A DNA stretch of 64,000 nucleotides from Alkalihalobacterium chitinilyticum (GCF_029028005.1 NZ_JAOTPO010000013.1:1-64000); one strand, 5' to 3'. Positions 32,535-43,027 are shown, numbered from the stretch's first letter. Made by a program: numbers and translations. The notes: generated by a model not told the origin, from the letters alone.

Positions 32535-34085
32535 TTATTCCCCGTTAATTGGAAGGATTATATCGACAACTGCTCCGCCGTTTTCTTTATTGTACATATT
32601 TAACTGCCCTAAATGGATCGTTTCAATGATTCGTTTACACACCATGATCCCTAGACCGTTGCCGCTTTCTTTTGTTGTTACAAAAGGCTGACCCAATTTG
32701 TGAAGTATTTGTTCAGGGAACCCCGGTCCATTATCTTCTATACGAATTAAGATATTTTGTGAGTCATAGGGTTGGAGTGTCAATTCAATTTGTCCGTTTT
32801 GATCTAGCGCTTCTACACAATTTTTAAATAGATTAATAATCACTTGCTTTAATTGGTTACCGTCACTATAAATCCGCGGGGTCTCTTTAAAGTTCTGTCT
32901 ATACTCTATATTTTTTGTGATGGCTAAACTAGATAATAATACATCCATTTCTACAAACAATTTTCTGATATCATACTGTTCTTTTGAGAGTACAGTTGGC
33001 CTGGATAGTACTAAAAATTCATTAGTGATTTCATTAATGCGCTCAATTTCTTTTAGCATTACAGGTGTATACGCATCGTTGTAGAGGTTTTGTTGCATGA
33101 GCTGTATAAATCCTTTTAATGTAGTCAAAGGGTTTTTTATTTCATGCGCCACCCCTGCTGCTAATTGGCCAACCAGAGATAATTTTTCTGAATTTTGAAT
33201 ATAGGATTCTGTTTTCTTGTACTCTGTAATATCATGAAGCTGGATTAAACAGCCTTCTTGAAAAATGAAATAATCCGCTAAACAAATGATATTTTTATGA
33301 TTTTGAATGACGACTTCGTAATCTTGTATCGTTTTCCCTTCTTTAAATTGATTGTAAAGGTCATTTAAAGGCTCAATTTCTTGGATGTAGCGACAGTCTT
33401 TTTGCACTTTTGTTAGGAATGAATTAGCTTTCGGATTAACCTTGACCACTTTTCCTTTTTCGTCAATGACAATATAGCCGATATTAGATTGCTCTAACAT
33501 CATTTGATTCATTTGATCTAAATAGTGATTTTCTTCACGTAAATCTAGTTCTCTTTGAATCGAATCAACAACGGTTTCAAGTGTTGTCAAGATCATCGGA
33601 TGGGCAAAGTCCAAAAAGGTCATAATTGAAACTGTTCCTATTAATCTCTCATGGACATATAATGGAACACTGTAGCACGCCGCACTATGGAGAAAATGGT
33701 GGTAATGATCCTCTCCTAACAGTTGTACGGACCTATGAAGTTCGATTGCCGCAAGCACTGAACTTACGCCGGCTTTCTTTTCTGTAAATTGAATCCCTTT
33801 TTGAAGCCCCGCTTGTTCAACGATGGTAGCACTTAAACTTTCGTCACCCATATATTCGATAAATGTACCTTTGTCATCTGTGACAGTCACTAATAATGGG
33901 ATTCCTTTTGTTTTTTTAAGAAATTTATTAATAAATTCATTTATGACCGCTAATGTATCTGCATATTTCTGTTGTACTGCTGTCAATTCCTCAGTTGATA
34001 TTTGATCAAATGAAGGAAGTTCATTCGGGTTAAGGTCATATTCAAGACAACGTGCTTTCACCTCAGCAAGATAATCTTTTAACAT
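32535..34085 (-). CDS. Orphan PAS/GAF histidine kinase, sporulation-kinase-like
   Basis: 516 residues, soluble. N-terminal GAF-like sensor (about 35-180), PAS domain (about 195-290), HisKA dimerisation helix with the phospho-accepting His314 (AAGVAHEIKNPLTTLKGFIQLM) and a full HATPase domain (N-box NLFKNCVEAL, G1 DNGPGF, G2 GNGLGI). The TTLKGFIQLM sequence is close to Bacillus KinA/KinE-type kinases that feed the sporulation phosphorelay. There is no response regulator next to it, which also fits a phosphorelay kinase. The ligand of the GAF/PAS part is unknown. Downstream partner: a lipoprotein gene. Confidence 0.88.
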   Translation of the reverse strand: MLKDYLAEVKARCLEYDLNPNELPSFDQISTEELTAVQQKYADTLAVINEFINKFLKKTKGIPLLVTVTDDKGTFIEYMGDESLSATIVEQAGLQKGIQFTEKKAGVSSVLAAIELHRSVQLLGEDHYHHFLHSAACYSVPLYVHERLIGTVSIMTFLDFAHPMILTTLETVVDSIQRELDLREENHYLDQMNQMMLEQSNIGYIVIDEKGKVVKVNPKANSFLTKVQKDCRYIQEIEPLNDLYNQFKEGKTIQDYEVVIQNHKNIICLADYFIFQEGCLIQLHDITEYKKTESYIQNSEKLSLVGQLAAGVAHEIKNPLTTLKGFIQLMQQNLYNDAYTPVMLKEIERINEITNEFLVLSRPTVLSKEQYDIRKLFVEMDVLLSSLAITKNIEYRQNFKETPRIYSDGNQLKQVIINLFKNCVEALDQNGQIELTLQPYDSQNILIRIEDNGPGFPEQILHKLGQPFVTTKESGNGLGIMVCKRIIETIHLGQLNMYNKENGGAVVDIILPINGE

Positions 34086-34311
34086 AGTTTGATTTCCGTC
34101 CTTTGAAAGATGAATTATATTTGGATATTACTCTAGTAGTTATTTGATTAATTAACTCTATTTAGTGCTTACCTATATCGTTGTTCTGAACGATTTATTA
34201 TTTAATACTGTTCAAGTCTTAATCATATCACGATAGTAATTAAATTGTAATAATATGTATCTATTTTACTATATTTAGATATTCTTACCTGTTCGCACAC
34301 TTGGTCTTTTT

Positions 34312-34971
34312 TTAACAGCAAAAGTCATAGGGATGCAAGGGTTCGTTTGCCGGATAGATCCATTGAGGTTGAAATGCGGGATCTCTCCAATGCCAAGCCC
34401 CTAAGGCCGCTGCCACGGAATCAATCATATGACTTTCCTCCTCAATATGGTTTGGTAAACCGAGGATCCCTTGCTTATAAAACCACGCTTTTAAATAGCG
34501 GCGCTCCTCTATATTCTGTTTATAGGTTAAGGTGCGTTCTATTTCTATTTGGGGTAGTCTCGCGCCAATAACAGCTCCTGGATGAACCTCTACGATTGAG
34601 ATGCGATTCGTCGTCTGTAACCTTTCTATTTCACGACTAAGCTTAATGCCGCGCAGCGAAAGATACACCATTCGATTGAAGGTCGGTGCCATAATTGAAC
34701 CGGATTTCATGCCTAAAGAAATGATAAACTTTCTCAGCTGTCGATCACTTTCTCGATCACCGCCCCCATCTTGATAAGATAAAGGAGCATCTATCCCAAC
34801 GACGATTTGATCGCTGTCACTTTGTTGTTTAACTTCATTTAAAATCATAAGGTCACTTACATTTCTGATCAGTTTACAAAATGTTAATTGAGCCCCTTGC
34901 GTTTCAAACACTGTCAATACAGTATCTTTATGGTTGCTGGGACCGGATAAATCAATGCCGATGACGATCAT
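34312..34971 (-). CDS. DUF429 family protein (RNase H-like fold)
   Basis: 219 residues. Motifs of the DUF429 family: IGIDLSGPSN at the start, VVGIDAPLSY near residue 57, EVHPGAVIGARLP near 130, and HMIDSVAAALGAW near 180. The acidic residues in GIDLSG, GIDAPL and DSVAAA sit where an RNase H-like fold has its metal site. Biochemical role unknown. GAGGAG precedes the ATG. Monocistronic; the 5' side faces the long array F. Confidence 0.82.
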   Translation of the reverse strand: MIVIGIDLSGPSNHKDTVLTVFETQGAQLTFCKLIRNVSDLMILNEVKQQSDSDQIVVGIDAPLSYQDGGGDRESDRQLRKFIISLGMKSGSIMAPTFNRMVYLSLRGIKLSREIERLQTTNRISIVEVHPGAVIGARLPQIEIERTLTYKQNIEERRYLKAWFYKQGILGLPNHIEEESHMIDSVAAALGAWHWRDPAFQPQWIYPANEPLHPYDFCC

Positions 34972-35164
34972 TACTATGCTCCTCTTTAATTTATTGTTGT
35001 ATATATTAATGATATATATTGATTTTAGGCTTATTGGTTTTTTCTCTCAAGTCTTAAAAGTTGTAAATTTGAGTTTATGAGTACAAAAGAATGTAATGGT
35101 TTACGGCTTCTCTTGTTATTTTCTTATGGTTTGATTAACTATTGTTATTGGTTGCTTGTTTCTC

Positions 35165-35735
35165 CTAATTTTTCCCTTTACCGCACACGATTCATGCTGT
35201 TTCGTTCACGTTTTCTCCTAATCTTTTCCTCTACCGCACACGATCCGCGCTGTTTCGTTCACGGATTTTCCTAAATATTCCCTTTACCGCTCACGATTCA
35301 TGCTGTTTCGTTCATGTTTTCTCCTAAATATTCCCTTTGCCGCTCATGATCCGCGTTGTTTCATTCACGTATTCTCCTAATTTTCCCCTTTACCGCACAC
35401 GATTCATGCTGTTTTGTTCACGTATTCTCCTAATATCTCCCTCTACCGCACACGATCCGCGCCGTTTCGTTCACGCATTCTCCTAATTTTTTCCTCTATC
35501 GCTCACGATCCGCGCCGTTTCGTTCACGCATTCTCCTAAATATTCCCTTTACTGCACACGATTCGCGCCGTTTCGTTCACCCGTTCTCCTAATTTTTTCC
35601 TCTACCGCACACGATCCGCGCCGTTTCGTTCACGCATTCTCCTAATTTTTTCCTCTACCGCGCATCAATCTGGGCTATTGGTTACTCCGTTCTCCTAGAT
35701 ATTCCCTCTACCGCACACCATTCAGGGCTTTTAGT
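35165..35735. repeat. Array F: eleven 53-bp tandem repeats
   Basis: ACCGC(A/T)CACGAT-type motifs recur at 35181, 35234, 35287, 35340, 35393, 35446, 35499, 35552, 35605, 35658 and 35711, every step exactly 53 bp. The unit reads CCGCACACGATCCGCGCCG, TTTCGTTCACG, TATTCTCCTAATTTTTCCTCTA. Units in the middle are most alike; the last two have diverged. The array fills the divergent region between the DUF429 and AtzG-like genes (34972-36074). Array D at 24.8 kb is the same family on the other strand. A minus-strand frame at 35682-35870 is not supported. Nothing else convincing is seen in the gap. Confidence 0.95.
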
Positions 35736-36074
35736 TACGCCCATTCTCTCAAAGGTCCTTAACAGTTTCCCAACCCCTAAATTCGCAAAAAACTCAATAG
35801 ACAAAGTCCCATTTTCGCCTAAAATGAATACCTTAAAACGATGACAATTTAATAAAGGCAATTGATACACACGCTAAAGCTTTTAATTATATGTACCGAC
35901 GCAGCTTATATCCATCATATGACTTCAGAAAATACTTGAAAATGATGTAGAACTAGCAAAAAAAATATCTCTTTAAAAACTTGAGGGAAGTATCAAACGA
36001 CCGTCACTTTGGTTTGATACTCCCTTTTTGCAGTATTATCGAATATCTTGATAGCATAAGAAGGAGTGAAATCG

Positions 36075-36266
36075 ATGGATATCCATACTTTTATTAGACA
36101 GAGTTTACATCTAAACGGAATGCCAGTAAAAGAAGCAGACCTTCCTTATATCCAACACGTCTATCATACGATCCAACAAGCGCAGTTACCGTTGCAAGCT
36201 CAACCGGACTTAAACGAAGAAGTGCCCATGACTATTGTGGATCCGGAGCTGATCCGTCATGACTGA
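36075..36266 (+). CDS. AtzG-like small subunit of an amidase pair
   Basis: 63 residues from the ATG at 36075, 8 bp behind AAGGAG (the GTG at 36066 overlaps that site). Its sequence (MDIHTFIRQSLHLNGMPVKEADLPYIQHVY..., ending VDPELIRHD) fits the AtzG/DUF4089 family of about 60 residues, whose members dock onto AtzE-type amidases. Its stop codon overlaps the start of the amidase by 8 bp, implying translational coupling and a 1:1 complex. Assignment rests on length, context and pattern. Confidence 0.72.
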   Translation: MDIHTFIRQSLHLNGMPVKEADLPYIQHVYHTIQQAQLPLQAQPDLNEEVPMTIVDPELIRHD

Positions 36267-37650
36267 GTTATACTCCCTAACCGCTGTGGAACTGGGACCG
36301 TTACTCGAGTCCAAAGAAATTTCCCCTACCGAACTTACTCACTCCATACTCGAAAGGATCAATGCCGTAGATTCGACCGTCAATGCTTACATTACGACAC
36401 TTCCAGAACTAGCTCTTCAACAGGCGGCACATGCTGAGAAAGAAATCATGAATGGCCTATACAAAGGTCCTCTTCACGGGATTCCGATTGGTATTAAGGA
36501 CAATTACTATACGAAAGGGATTCGTACGACCGCAGGCTCAAAGATTTTGTCTGAGTTTATCCCGGATGAAACCGCCACTGCTGTTAAAAAATTGATGGCA
36601 GCTGGAGGCGTTATGTTAGGGAAACTAAATATGCATGAGTTTGGTGGCGGCATAACGAATACAAACCCTGTCTATGGAAATGCCAGAAATCCTTGGAACG
36701 TTAATTATAGTCCTGGTGGTTCGAGTGGCGGAAGTGGCGCTGCACTAGCTGCAGGATTAGCTACACTCGCTACAGGTACAGATACATTTGGATCCATTCG
36801 TGTGCCTGCCTCTATGTGCGGGGTGTACGGCTTAAAGCCTACTTATGGTTTAGTGAGTACAAAAGGCGTTGCCCCGTTAGCATGGTCCCTCGATCATGCT
36901 GGTCCGATGGCGCGCTCTGTTTCTGATTTAGCCTTCATGTTAAATGTGATGGCGGGCTATGATCCAAAAGATCCAGGCAGTATTAAAGCACGGATCCCAG
37001 ACTACACAGAAAATCTAAATAAAGGAATTGACGGATTAAGAATCGGAGTACCTTCCTATTACATGCAAGGCTTGGACCGTGATGTGGAGATCTTGTTTAA
37101 GGATGCAATTAAAACATTAGAAACGATGGGTGCGACGGTTGTAGACGTTGATATTCCAGAACTATCAATGTCTACTTTTGCCGGCTATGTTATTACAATC
37201 GGTGAGGCATCTTCGTATCACTATGAATGGCTACAGACACGATCTGAGGAGTATGCCGACGATGTACGTATTTTTTTCAAAACAGGTGTGCTCACGAATT
37301 CCCCTCATTACGTTAGGTCGCAGCAAGTTCGTCGAGTTTTAACAGAAGCCCTAAAGAAAACGTTTGAAGACGTTGACGTGTTAATTGGACCGACCATTCC
37401 AATCACTACCCCGGCTTTCCAGAAAAATTGGGTTGAGCAAAACTTAGAAGTAACGAGACGTGGTATGCCGTTTACTTCTCCACCGAACTTGACGGGTGCT
37501 CCGAGTTTGTCCGTACCGATCGGATTGTGTTCCGAAGGGCTTCCGGTTGGAATGCAATTGATCGGAAATCATTTCACTGAAAAGCGGTTGTTACAAGTGG
37601 GAAGTGCATGGGAAAAAGTAAACCCTTTAAGTAGAACGGTTCATTCGTGA
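36259..37650 (+). CDS. Amidase signature family hydrolase (AtzE/GatA-like)
   Basis: 463 residues of the amidase signature family. The Ser-cisSer-Lys triad is visible: Lys in GIPIGIKDNYYT (near residue 79), the serine-rich loop YSPGGSSGGSGAALAAG (near 155) and the nucleophile Ser in TDTFGSIRVPASMCGVYGLKPTYG (near 180). It hydrolyses a C-N amide bond. The preceding AtzG-like gene suggests an AtzE-type enzyme acting on a carboxylated urea or carbamoyl compound, while GatA itself would be found with gatC/gatB, absent here. Exact substrate unknown. The gene ends at a strong bidirectional terminator. Confidence 0.92.
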   Translation: MTELYSLTAVELGPLLESKEISPTELTHSILERINAVDSTVNAYITTLPELALQQAAHAEKEIMNGLYKGPLHGIPIGIKDNYYTKGIRTTAGSKILSEFIPDETATAVKKLMAAGGVMLGKLNMHEFGGGITNTNPVYGNARNPWNVNYSPGGSSGGSGAALAAGLATLATGTDTFGSIRVPASMCGVYGLKPTYGLVSTKGVAPLAWSLDHAGPMARSVSDLAFMLNVMAGYDPKDPGSIKARIPDYTENLNKGIDGLRIGVPSYYMQGLDRDVEILFKDAIKTLETMGATVVDVDIPELSMSTFAGYVITIGEASSYHYEWLQTRSEEYADDVRIFFKTGVLTNSPHYVRSQQVRRVLTEALKKTFEDVDVLIGPTIPITTPAFQKNWVEQNLEVTRRGMPFTSPPNLTGAPSLSVPIGLCSEGLPVGMQLIGNHFTEKRLLQVGSAWEKVNPLSRTVHS

Positions 37651-37680
37651 AAGTCAACTTGGTGCGACGTATTGAACATA

Positions 37681-37726
37681 AAAACAGCCCATCCATGCTT
37701 TTGTGGCATGAATGGGCTGTTTGTTT
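37681..37726. terminator. Strong bidirectional terminator between amidase and chemoreceptor genes
   Basis: AAAACAGCCCAT (37681-37692) pairs with ATGGGCTGTTT (37712-37722), with inner ATG/CAT pairing and T-rich flanks on both strands. Confidence 0.92.
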
Positions 37727-39740
37727 ATTTAACTTTGAATTGCTTGACAAGTTCTAGTAACTGGGAACTTGCTTGGTTCAGTTCTTCTGCAGAACTCGCT
37801 ACTTGTGTTAATGCGTCGACTTGTTGATCACTTGCGGCGTTAACCTCTTCAACGGAAGCAGATGCCTCTTCTGCGACAGCCGCGATATTTTGAATTCCGT
37901 CCATCACCATATCTTTTTGGTCCGACATGATCTCTACTTCGGTGCGTATCGTCGATAGAGACGATACAATGTCTTCGATAGAAGTTACAATTTGTTTAAA
38001 AGCAGCTTGTGTGTCATCGACTGCTTCGGTTTGTAAGTTGAAAATTTCTTTTGTTCGATTAATCTCGGATTTTACTTTTTCAGATTGCGTAAAAATGCCA
38101 CTAATCGTTTCACGCACTCTGACCGTTGCTTGAGAAGATTCCTCTGCTAATTTTCGAACTTCATTTGCAACAACGGCGAACCCTTTTCCATGTTCTCCTG
38201 CTCTTGCTGCTTCGATACTCGCATTTAAAGCAAGTAAGTTCGTTTGCTCAGAAATGCCATTGATTGTACTCATTACATGTTCAATATCGGAAATTTTTTC
38301 GTATAAACCGGTTACTACATTTTCCACATTGTGAAGCACTTCATTGGCCTCGACTGTTTTTTCCTGTAATGTATCTACTTTTAATGTCCCGTTTTCACTG
38401 ACTTGTTTCGTGCTGTTCGATACGGTTTCCATTGAATAGGTTTCTTTTGTGACTTTTTCAATTTGATCCGATAATTCGATCGTTCGATTTTTCATATCCT
38501 CTACATCATCGACTTGTTTAACTGCACCACTTGCAATTTCAGCAACAGCGGAAGAAACTTCTTCACTTGAAGCAATCGATTCTTCGGATATTGCACTTAA
38601 GCTCTCCGCGGAATTGTTAACTTCATTGGCAGATGTTTGAACCGATTGAATTAGTGCTTTCATGATGTTTGTCATTTCGTTAAAGCTATTCGTTAACTCA
38701 GCGACCTCATCCCTTGACTTTGTCGTCGCCTCAACGGTTAAATCACCTGCCGCAACTTTTTTAACATGTGATTGCAATGCTTTTAATGGGTTCGTTATGT
38801 TCCTAGAAACAAAGTAAGCTACGATAAGCGATAACGATAACATGACAAAAGCAATCATTACTATCTTATTTCGTATGTCATATAAGTCAGCCAGCATATT
38901 ATCGATGATGTACACGGCATTGACTTTCCAACCTGTTGCAGGGATTGTGCTGTAATACATAAATCGATCTAAACCATCGAAATGGTACTGGATATATCCG
39001 CTTTGATCTCCTGAAAGCATTTGTTTAATTGTTTCATTTTCTGAGAGATCTTCCCCCGTTAATGAGGGATGAACAAGAGCGGTTCCATTTGCATCAAAAA
39101 GCGCAGCGAACCCTTGATAGTTAACATCTACTTGGTTCACGATCGCTGTTAGGCCATCTAGGGAAATGTTCATTCCAATGACACCTAATAGGTTTCCAGT
39201 TGCGGGATCTAGTACTGCTTTGGCTCCAGTAACGATTAGTTCGCCATCAACTGATGCAGATTGGTAAGGATCGGTCCAAATGACTTCGTTAGGATTATTT
39301 AGTGCTTGAATGTACCATGGTCGGATTGTTGGATCGAAATCATCTCCTAAGCTTGTTGCAGGAAACGTTTTCATCACCTTTGTCGGCGTACCGATAAATG
39401 ATGCGTCAATACTTTCATACATTTTCATATACGCTGAAAAACTCTCACCAATTGCATTTTGCATCGAAGAAATTGTTTCACTGTCTTCTTCGTTTAGGGC
39501 TGTTATGTACTCTATCATTCGTTGATCGTTACTAAACATCATTAGTTGGTTCGCAAATCCTTCAAGGTATTGATTTGCATATCTCGTAATCTCGTCAACA
39601 ACGTTACTTGCTTCATGCTGGGTGCTGGTTTCTATAACATCTCTCGTTTGATTGTAGGTAACATATGAGACTGTTACTATAGTCACAACTAACATCGCAG
39701 CAATTAGCACCATGATTTTGTTCTGTATCTTTTTAAACAT
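37725..39740 (-). CDS. Methyl-accepting chemotaxis protein (dCACHE receptor)
   Basis: 671 residues. A first membrane helix (about 9-30) is followed by a large extracellular double-CACHE ligand-binding domain (about 35-275, with [31 protein letters not shown]). A second membrane helix (about 285-305), a HAMP domain and a long cytoplasmic signalling coiled coil complete it. The coiled-coil tip has the near-universal [19 protein letters not shown] sequence that binds CheA/CheW. Glu/Gln pairs along the coil ([20 protein letters not shown]) are methylation sites. It resembles the B. subtilis Mcp/Tlp receptors, which sense amino acids, but the ligand cannot be inferred. AGAGGAAG precedes the ATG. 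Confidence 0.95.
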   Translation of the reverse strand: MFKKIQNKIMVLIAAMLVVTIVTVSYVTYNQTRDVIETSTQHEASNVVDEITRYANQYLEGFANQLMMFSNDQRMIEYITALNEEDSETISSMQNAIGESFSAYMKMYESIDASFIGTPTKVMKTFPATSLGDDFDPTIRPWYIQALNNPNEVIWTDPYQSASVDGELIVTGAKAVLDPATGNLLGVIGMNISLDGLTAIVNQVDVNYQGFAALFDANGTALVHPSLTGEDLSENETIKQMLSGDQSGYIQYHFDGLDRFMYYSTIPATGWKVNAVYIIDNMLADLYDIRNKIVMIAFVMLSLSLIVAYFVSRNITNPLKALQSHVKKVAAGDLTVEATTKSRDEVAELTNSFNEMTNIMKALIQSVQTSANEVNNSAESLSAISEESIASSEEVSSAVAEIASGAVKQVDDVEDMKNRTIELSDQIEKVTKETYSMETVSNSTKQVSENGTLKVDTLQEKTVEANEVLHNVENVVTGLYEKISDIEHVMSTINGISEQTNLLALNASIEAARAGEHGKGFAVVANEVRKLAEESSQATVRVRETISGIFTQSEKVKSEINRTKEIFNLQTEAVDDTQAAFKQIVTSIEDIVSSLSTIRTEVEIMSDQKDMVMDGIQNIAAVAEEASASVEEVNAASDQQVDALTQVASSAEELNQASSQLLELVKQFKVK

Positions 39741-39950
39741 GATGTTCTTCCTCTCTTATCTATTCTCAAAAAATAGTATATCAGAAATATTTGGTAACTG
39801 GTGCTTTTATACTATATTCATATAGTTTATATTAGTCTGAAAGTTTGGTCGCTTACGATGTTAGTAAGAGTATTGAACTACTTAATGTGGATGTGAGTGT
39901 TTCGTAACTGAAGAACTCAAATAAAGAATGGCCGTTTCATTCAAAAAAAA

Positions 39951-40032
39951 AGTACCAGGTACCTGTCAATTGGGTCGACAGGTACCTGGTACCATTTAAT
40001 CGGTAGCAGGTACCATTAAAAAGGTGCCGCAT
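39951..40032. repeat. REP-like palindrome, GGTACC type
   Basis: AGTACCAGGTACCTGTC (39951-39967) and GACAGGTACCTGGTACC (39977-39993) form a 16-bp stem with a 9-nt loop. Two further partial copies follow (GCAGGTACC near 40004-40012, AAGGTGCCGCATACC at 40021-40035). This is the extragenic palindromic repeat style spread by RAYT transposases. A GGTGCC-type cousin lies at 60.9 kb. The remainder of 39741-40044 shows nothing else. Confidence 0.8.
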
Positions 40033-40044
40033 ACCGATTATTTT

Positions 40045-41334
40045 TTATTTTATTGGTATATCAATGGTCTCGTTGTATCGTTTCATGTAGTGCATTCCTT
40101 CTATGATTAAGAGTTCGGGTTCGTCTATGGTGTCAAACAACAAGGTTCGTTGTTTTAGAAGCGTTCCATCCTCTAATTTTAATTCGGTTTGGTTGTCGAT
40201 CGTCCGTAACTCGGTAACTTCATCCCCTGCTTTTATGGAGACACCGTCCAGCATCACGTCATTTTCTGTTGCAATTGTCATTTCTACTCCAGTAGAAGTG
40301 GTTGAAATGTCAGTGATCCATAGTGATTTATCGTCCAAAAGTGGAATTGGATCTTTATCAATTGTTCTAAGCTTTACCGTTTGGTTAAGCGTTTCATAAC
40401 CGACAAACTCTCGTATAACGAGTTCAAGTGACTGTAATGGCTGTGGTAAGGCGTCAAAGCGGATATCAAAATTATAGCCTCTTATAGTCGATGTACTTCC
40501 TCCCCCTAGTTGTTGTACAACTTCACCATTAGCCACTAGTTCTATACCACCTAATGCATAGTTAACGCGATCAAAATTATCCACTTGTAACTTTCCGTCA
40601 ATCACCGTCATTGACGGTGTTGCTGTAATCGAATGAAAGGTAACTTTTCCTTGGTCGACGTTTACAGTTTTGCGAATCGACTGTTTAATCTCAGTTTGCA
40701 TCGCTTGATTTGGATTATACGGAAAAGAAATAGTGTCTTCGATGAATTGTCCATTTTCCCATTGATTAGAAAAGTGCAAAGTTAATTCTTTTGTAAAAGG
40801 ACTAACTGGCTCGAATGACATCATTCCTTTAATTTCATTCTCCTCTTCATTAAGGAGAGATTGACCGCCAACGGCAGTGGAGTTGGTTAGAAAACCAGTC
40901 ATTCGGTAAAATCGGAAATGCTCTTCATAAGAAAGACCGTTCGGATTGGTTAATGTATAGTACAAGATCAGCTGATTGGCATCGGTCATGATTCCGTCCA
41001 CTGTTAATATCGTTCCGTCTGTTAATTGCTTTTGCTTATCTATGATTTGGCCCATCTCATCGTCATTTAGTTCTTTTAATGTACCTGTGATGACTTCATC
41101 AAACCCAAACAGTTTTTTTCCGTAATAAGCAAATCCATTGTAATGGTAGCCGACAATGACCATGAAAAGTAAGGCGACAGCTGCTGCACCGAAAAGCGGT
41201 GTTTTGCGTTTCGTTTTTTTAACCGTCGTTCGGTTCTCTAGTGCCCCTCGTAATCTCGCTTCTAATTCAGCTGGTGCAGTCATGTGGTCCAACCGTTCTC
41301 TTTCTTCTTTTAAACGCTTTTCCATATTACTCAT
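40045..41334 (-). CDS. Anti-sigma factor-like membrane protein (DUF4179 type)
   Basis: About 429 residues from the ATG at 41334, which overlaps the sigma gene's stop by 8 bp and has GGGGGTGAG just upstream. The N-terminal 55 residues are cytoplasmic and charged (EKRLKEERERLDHMTAPAELEARLRGAL), the usual sigma-binding segment. One membrane helix (LFGAAAVALLFMVIVGYHYNG) follows, then a large extracellular region. The first part of that region has the DUF4179 pattern (MGQIIDKQKQLTDGTILTVDGIMTDANQLILYYTL), and later parts are beta-rich. This is the layout of Bacillus anti-sigma partners that sense envelope stress or peptides. The ligand is unknown. Confidence 0.85.
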   Translation of the reverse strand: MSNMEKRLKEERERLDHMTAPAELEARLRGALENRTTVKKTKRKTPLFGAAAVALLFMVIVGYHYNGFAYYGKKLFGFDEVITGTLKELNDDEMGQIIDKQKQLTDGTILTVDGIMTDANQLILYYTLTNPNGLSYEEHFRFYRMTGFLTNSTAVGGQSLLNEEENEIKGMMSFEPVSPFTKELTLHFSNQWENGQFIEDTISFPYNPNQAMQTEIKQSIRKTVNVDQGKVTFHSITATPSMTVIDGKLQVDNFDRVNYALGGIELVANGEVVQQLGGGSTSTIRGYNFDIRFDALPQPLQSLELVIREFVGYETLNQTVKLRTIDKDPIPLLDDKSLWITDISTTSTGVEMTIATENDVMLDGVSIKAGDEVTELRTIDNQTELKLEDGTLLKQRTLLFDTIDEPELLIIEGMHYMKRYNETIDIPIK

Positions 41335-41872
41335 CCATCTCACCCCCATAGTGCTCTCTTAGTTTTTTAAGACCTTGAAAAACTCTCGATTTCACCGTTC
41401 CAACAGACACATTCGTCATCTCTGCTATCGTTTGATAGTCGAGGTCGTGAAAATATTTTAATTGGATCGCCTCTTGCTGATGGTCATTTAAATGAAGCAA
41501 CAGTTGTTGAATGTCGATTTGCCGTTCTGTCCGAACATACGGGTTCACATTTAGCGCATGCCCCGTTTCGCTTTCGTGTGGCGTATTCCATTCTTCAATG
41601 AGGACGACCTTCTTTTGCTTGCGGAGTAGTGTTTTACAGCAGTTCACTAAGATCGTTTTGCTCCAACTATAGAAGGCGTCTTCTTTTTTTAATTGATCAA
41701 TTTTTTCATAAAGAGTTACGATCATTTCTTCCATTGCATCCATGGCATCGTGTGAGTTCCCCATATAGGTGAGAGCTAGCTTATAGTACACGTCTTTTTC
41801 AGCCATAATTAATTGGAGCAATGCTTCTTTGTTGCCTTTTTTCGCTTTTTTTACTAATCGAATGACATTCAT
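41327..41872 (-). CDS. ECF-type RNA polymerase sigma factor
   Basis: 181 residues from the ATG at 41872, behind AGAGGTGAAGG; a longer frame from 41908 lacks support. Region 2 (LTYMGNSHDAMDAMEEMIVTLYEKIDQLKKEDAFYSWSKTILVNCCKTLLRKQ) and region 4 (HQQEAIQLKYFHDLDYQTIAEMTNVSVGTVKSRVFQGLKKLRE) are complete. ECF sigma factor of the SigV/SigM/SigX kind, held inactive by the anti-sigma protein whose gene overlaps its 3' end. Its target promoters, including its own, cannot be assigned. The upstream side is array G. Confidence 0.92.
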   Translation of the reverse strand: MNVIRLVKKAKKGNKEALLQLIMAEKDVYYKLALTYMGNSHDAMDAMEEMIVTLYEKIDQLKKEDAFYSWSKTILVNCCKTLLRKQKKVVLIEEWNTPHESETGHALNVNPYVRTERQIDIQQLLLHLNDHQQEAIQLKYFHDLDYQTIAEMTNVSVGTVKSRVFQGLKKLREHYGGEMDE

Positions 41873-42014
41873 GCCTTCACCTCTCTCCCTCTCCCCTATA
41901 AGAGTCATCAGCTTTTAAGAAAGTTCATTTTTTTATAAAAAATATTTTTAATAGATTTTTCGGTAATTGGGACTACTTTTGAGCCGACGCTATTGTTGCT
42001 AAAATGATATTTGC

Positions 42015-42245
42015 GAGCCGTTTTTTCCTAATAATGGATATATAGGGCGTGGAAAATATGTTTGTGGCCTGTATTTTCCTAAAAATGGATAAAGTGGGCA
42101 TGAATATGAGATTTATGGCCTGTTATTTCCTTATACTGGATAAATCGGGTGCGAAAATGAGATTTATGGCTTGGCTTTTCCTTATACTGGATAAACCAGG
42201 CATGAAAATGAGATTTTTTGATCCTGACTTTCCTAAAACTAGATA
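42015..42245. repeat. Array G: 51-bp tandem repeats, about 4.5 units
   Basis: CTGGATAAA-type cores recur at 42035, 42086, 42137, 42188 and 42240 (51-52 bp steps). Units read TTTCCTTATACTGGATAAA, then a G-rich stretch, then AAAATGAGATTTATGGC. The core matches array A. A plus-strand frame (42049-42246) crosses it as 17-residue repeats but has an in-unit stop and no ribosome binding site. It lies between the sigma gene and hmoB (both minus strand). The flanks, 41873-42014 and 42246-42360, are AT-rich without features. Confidence 0.88.
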
Positions 42246-42360
42246 AGTTGAGCACGAAATTCTTTTACGCTCTATTTACATAGAATTACTTTCATCAAAT
42301 TAACGTAACAATCTATCATTCTACCAATTCATCACTCTTATTATAAACTTTTTTTCTACT

Positions 42361-42399
42361 AAAAAAATAAGGTCAAAAGCTTTCATAAAGCTCTTGACC
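42361..42399 (-). terminator. Terminator of hmoB
   Basis: GGTCAAAAGC (42371-42380) pairs with GCTCTTGACC (42390-42399); the minus strand continues TTATTTTTTT. Confidence 0.88.
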
Positions 42400-42417
42400 G
42401 TTGTCTTTCTCAATTTT

Positions 42418-42915
<498 letters not shown>

Positions 42916-42985
42916 TCATTCTAATTTTCTTTTATCATCACATATATAAATTTTATATACAAGTATTATACATTTTGTAGAGATA

Positions 42986-43027
42986 ATAAAAAAAAGACTG
43001 TGTCTAAGTTCGCTCCTTAAACACAGC
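42986..43027 (-). terminator. Terminator of the YeiH-family operon
   Basis: CTGTGT (42998-43003) pairs with ACACAG (43021-43026), with further TAAG/CTTA pairing. Nine A residues on the plus strand give a T run on the minus strand. Confidence 0.85.

Noticed and set aside
35682-35870. Minus-strand frame at the end of array F
   Set aside because: It starts within non-repeat DNA with no ribosome binding site and reads into the array.
42049-42246. Plus-strand frame across array G
   Set aside because: The first repeat unit contains a stop in this frame and no initiation signal is present.
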